NCBI GenBank assembly: GCA_033816765.1
Contig: CM066288.1
Span: forward strand, 4,464,001 to 4,528,000
Direction of reading: 5' to 3'
Source: Nothopassalora personata
Taxonomy: Eukaryota; Ascomycota; Dothideomycetes; Mycosphaerellales; Mycosphaerellaceae
Length of the DNA: 64,000 bases
Shown: positions 61,292 through 64,000 of the stretch, one piece after another
Layout: each line of letters begins with the position of its first letter
Numbering within the stretch: position 1 is the stretch's first letter
Translations under genes and position numbers: made by a program
The notes under the pieces: generated by a model
Seen by the model: only the letters and a program-made list of their open reading frames with translations
Databases searched by the model: none
Told to the model about the DNA's origin: nothing

Positions 61292-61491
61292 CGGGAGAGT
61301 ATACTAGTACGCTAGAGAGGCTTTAAAGCCTTCTAGGCTTTAAGGACGGCGCGGAGCTTAGTACGGGCGTCGTCGCTAAAAGACCGTTAGCCGGTAGAAA
61401 AGTGGCGGAGGACGCTAGGGAGGATGCTTACGCGCGGTTCTAGTTAGTAGCGCGGGTCCACTTAGTATAGGCGGCGTAGGCGAGCTCCGGC
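61292..61491 (-). pseudogene. Antisense intron-split gene relic in Dprime
   Basis: On the minus strand, an exon-like block at 61491-61432 gives ELAYAAYTKWTRA. An intron-like segment with GTAAGC, a CTAAC branch and TTTTAG follows, then a block 61375-61292 gives TKLRAVLKAWKALKPL (TAG read as Trp). These match exons 4 and 5 of the D antisense gene (AYAAWTRAG, TKLDNLKKVIKAW) in order, phase and intron position. Upstream, near 61580-61595, a CxxC-like pair with Cys to Tyr changes is seen. The shared frame in a diverged copy supports that the gene is real. Confidence 0.55.
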
Positions 61492-62252
61492 CTAAAACGC
61501 GCGGTTAGCGATAATTTTCCTTCGCGGTCCGCGCGGTACATACATGTCCTCGTAATGCTTACGATTAGTGTTATAGGCCTAGTAGGCGCGCGCGGTTGCG
61601 CCCTAACGATAATTAGCGGACCCCGATAAGAATAGGACGAGGACCGGTACTTATATACTAGGAGACGTAGTCTACGCTAGTAGAGGCGTAGGGGACGTAG
61701 TAGATACGGCGTTAGGCCATTTTATACTAGGCTCCGGTTAGAATGTTTCGGTCTCCGTAGGAATTCATTCGGACTTACTTAATAGTATTAATGGGAGATG
61801 TAGTAGTAGTAGTTTCTATCTACGGCATGCTATTAGTATCTATCGGAACCCGTAGGGAAAATGTCGTCTCCCTAAGCGATAGGCATAAGATACGCGAATA
61901 TACCCCTAAGGCTAGAGACGCTTAGCTAGGGGGAGGGGGAGGGGGAGGGGCGACTTACGCGTACGGTAGGTAATAAGGAAAAGAAGGAAAGGAAAAAAGA
62001 GAACGAGAACCTAAAGATATATTCTAGGCTCCTATTGTTTATATATAACAATAGCTATTGTCACTTAATAGATAATAGTAAACCTTACACTTACCTAGGT
62101 AACAATACTTTATCTCGGCGTCGGCGGGGCTAGACAATAAGGAGGAGAAGCTCGGGTACTTCCTATTACGAGCCTAACGAAAACACCTAGGACAATAGGC
62201 TCTAGGGCGGAGCTATAACTAGGGGCGGCGAAGGAGGAAGGGGGGGGGGTAG
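61492..62252. other. 3' non-coding part of Dprime, right side
   Basis: Contains the upstream part of the antisense-gene relic, a RIP-altered copy of the D inverted repeat (about 62047-62064) and a long purine run before the 3' LTR. No open gene. Confidence 0.5.
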
Positions 62253-62414
62253 TATAAGGGGCGGGCCCCTGTTTCTTAGCATAGGCTACGCCTATGCGTT
62301 CGGATTGCTTTCCGACACCTTTTCTTTAGACAGCGTGTAACTTCCCCTTTCTTCTATATCGAACTTATTACAAACTTTATAGAACTTTAGTATATACGTC
62401 GTTCACCCGTAACA
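62253..62414 (+). repeat. 3' LTR of Dprime
   Basis: 162 bp, begins TATAAGGGGCG (RIP form of TGTAAGG), ends CCCGTAACA. It pairs with 37728-37889. Confidence 0.82.
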
Positions 62415-64000
62415 ATAAGCTACTAAAGAAGGACGCCGAGTTCACCTAGATAGAAAATAAGCAGTTCTCGAAAGAAGAAGTTACTAGATATCTTATATAG
62501 GCTCTAGCCTTAGTTACCCTCTACTACTTACCTAGTACTAGGCCTATCTTTATCTCTATTAACGCTAGCGGCACTAGATAGGGATATATCGTTTCTTAAG
62601 AATTAATAGACAGTACTCGACGGCGTTACCCGGTGTAGTATAAGAGTAGAATCTAGAACGCGTTAGAATCTAGATATAATACTAGTAAGCGGGAATGCCT
62701 TAGGGTCCTTAAGGGGCTTAAGAAGATCTAGAGATATATCGCTAGCGTTAATTTTTGTCCTTAAGGTTAATGCTAAGACACTTATATAGTAGCTTAACCG
62801 GCCGGCTTCGGACCTGCCTAACTCGGTAATAGCCCGGTAAGTCGTATAGATTAGGCTATTTACGTTCGAAGTAAAGCACGTTACGGGGACTAGGTATACT
62901 AGCCTAGATGCCCTGTCTCGTAGGCCCTCTACACCTTAGGAACCTATAGAAGCTAACGAAGACAAAGTCGACCGGATAATTAATAATAAGCTATTTAGGT
63001 ACCCGGAGCCGGTCGATACCTATCTAGTTAAAATCTAGAAAACACGATATCTCGGGGACTAATATTCTAAAAGCTCTTAGCACCTTACTTAGGTTATAGA
63101 AACTAGGACCCGGCCCGATAGTGTTACCCGTACTAAGTACCGGCGGCTAGTAAAGAAGAGCGTCAATTTCTTTATCCGGGATTCATTACTATTCTTCTAG
63201 AAGCACCGAGGAGTACCGTTACAACTTATAATTAACGATAATAAGGCTTAGAAGGAGATCGTTATAGAATGCTATAAAAGACACGGTTATCGTAGCGCTA
63301 AGGTCGTATATAACCTTATTTCCGATCGGTATTACTAGGACGGGTACTTCGCCGATGTCTCTATATAGGTTCGAAGTTATACTCCTTATAGGTTTCGCGA
63401 AGGCAACTAGCGCGCTAGTAAGCTTTACTTATTAACCCCTTAGGTTATTAGTAAGAAGTAGTACTCGGACCCCGTCTAGGTACATAAAAATAGATACCTC
63501 CTAGTTACGCGCGAAGCACTTAGTAACTAGATCGAGGCTAGAGTAACGAGGGCACCTCCTAGCTCTAAGACGGTTACTAAGTTTCTATATAAGGATGTCT
63601 TCTATAGGCACGGCTACTATGCTAAAATTGTGCTTAATAACGCTACGGTTTATATAGCTAAGGTTAAGCGGTTACTCGTAGAACTTAGTGTTCGAAGGAT
63701 TCGAATATTACCGTACTATCCGTAGTCTAATACTCCGGTCGAGGTTAGACACCGTCCGATTCTTATAGCGTTAGTAAAGCTTATAAGGAACATATACCGC
63801 GGATAGGAGCAATAGGTGCCCGCTATGTTATAGGCTAATAGGACTACGACCTATCTTACTACTAGAATAACGCTAGCTTAGGTCCTATATAGCTATCGTA
63901 CGATTCTACTAATTGAGGTTAAGTACCCGACGTAGGCGAATTATTAATAGGGACCGGTAAGAACGACTAAGGACCTACTTACTATACGTGCGCGTTAACT
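62415..64000 (+). pseudogene. RIP-killed C-type pol, opposite orientation
   Basis: Matches element C pol from about its coordinate 44674 downwards, on the + strand. It covers LLKKDAEFTW, RNase H (SINASGT, LDALSRRPS near 62900), the integrase finger region (RSAKVVYNLISDRYY near 63295) and core. TAG/TAA stops throughout. It continues beyond the window. Confidence 0.82.

Larger units (their letters stand above)
37728..62414 (+). mobile_element. Element Dprime, RIP-mutated D-type chromovirus
   Basis: Plus-strand diverged relative of D with 162-bp LTRs at 37728-37889 and 62253-62414, gag, pol and a 3' region with relics of the antisense intron-split gene. Split by clean elements C (38173-49809) and E2 (54573-60822). 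Outer flanks are C-type relics in opposite orientations with no target duplication, which suggests recombination between copies. Confidence 0.85.

Noticed and set aside
1..64000. Host genes, tRNA or rRNA genes
   Set aside because: None recognised; all long frames belong to retroelements and no cloverleaf or rRNA core was noticed.

Overview
The window is a nest of LTR retrotransposons with no recognisable host gene, rRNA or tRNA. It looks like a repeat-rich region of a filamentous ascomycete (Pezizomycotina). The old elements carry dense CpA to TpA changes on both strands (CAG/CAA to TAG/TAA, TGG to TAG, ATG to ATA, Cys TGC to Tyr TAC), while CpG is largely kept; this is the signature of repeat-induced point mutation (RIP). 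The young elements are Ty3/Gypsy types, and three of them belong to families with integrase-linked chromodomains, common in such fungi. The species cannot be named from the sequence.

Layout. Positions 850-3835: RIP-killed Ty1/Copia pol. 4150-6805: RIP-killed Gypsy gag-pro-RT-RNaseH. 6806-20973: RIP-killed Gypsy 'A' (+), interrupted by a small clean non-autonomous LTR element 'F' (7895-9170, TSD actag) and by the clean chromovirus 'D' (10041-16769, -, TSD taaag). 20974-35092: RIP-killed Gypsy 'B' (-), interrupted by the clean element 'E1' (23918-31127, +, TSD gtcct). 35093-37727: RIP-killed fragment of a C-type element. 37728-62414: RIP-killed D-type element 'Dprime' (+), interrupted by clean element 'C' (38173-49809, -, direct repeat ctacta) and clean element 'E2' (54573-60822, -, TSD gtaag). 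62415-64000: RIP-killed C-type pol (+). Several target-site duplications contain already RIP-mutated bases, so the clean elements landed after RIP had acted on their hosts.

How the genes work together. All four large clean elements have gag and pol in the -1 frame relation, with a slippery heptamer GGGAAAA or GGGAAAT set in the right frame and an inverted repeat 5-6 nt downstream: a textbook -1 programmed ribosomal frameshift signal. D, E1, E2 and F carry, just inside the 5' LTR, an 8-10 nt sequence complementary to a site inside their own LTR, as expected for Tf1/sushi-type self-primed reverse transcription. C differs: protease is fused to Gag, there is no chromodomain, and an extra 967-codon sense gene of unknown function lies after pol.

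The most unusual observation is a gene on the antisense strand between pol and the 3' LTR in E1, E2, B, D and probably Dprime. It encodes a small protein with a C-x2-C-x6-C-x(8-11)-C-x2-C-x6-C cluster, the spacing of the fungal Zn(II)2Cys6 DNA-binding domain, followed in the E/B family by a long charged helix and a TWGL-like tail motif. In the E/B family it is intronless. In D it is split by six putative introns of about 50 bp that resemble one another; an antisense gene can keep introns because the sense genomic RNA is not spliced there. I infer an element-encoded DNA-binding regulator transcribed from the 3' LTR side. This is a hypothesis from sequence alone.
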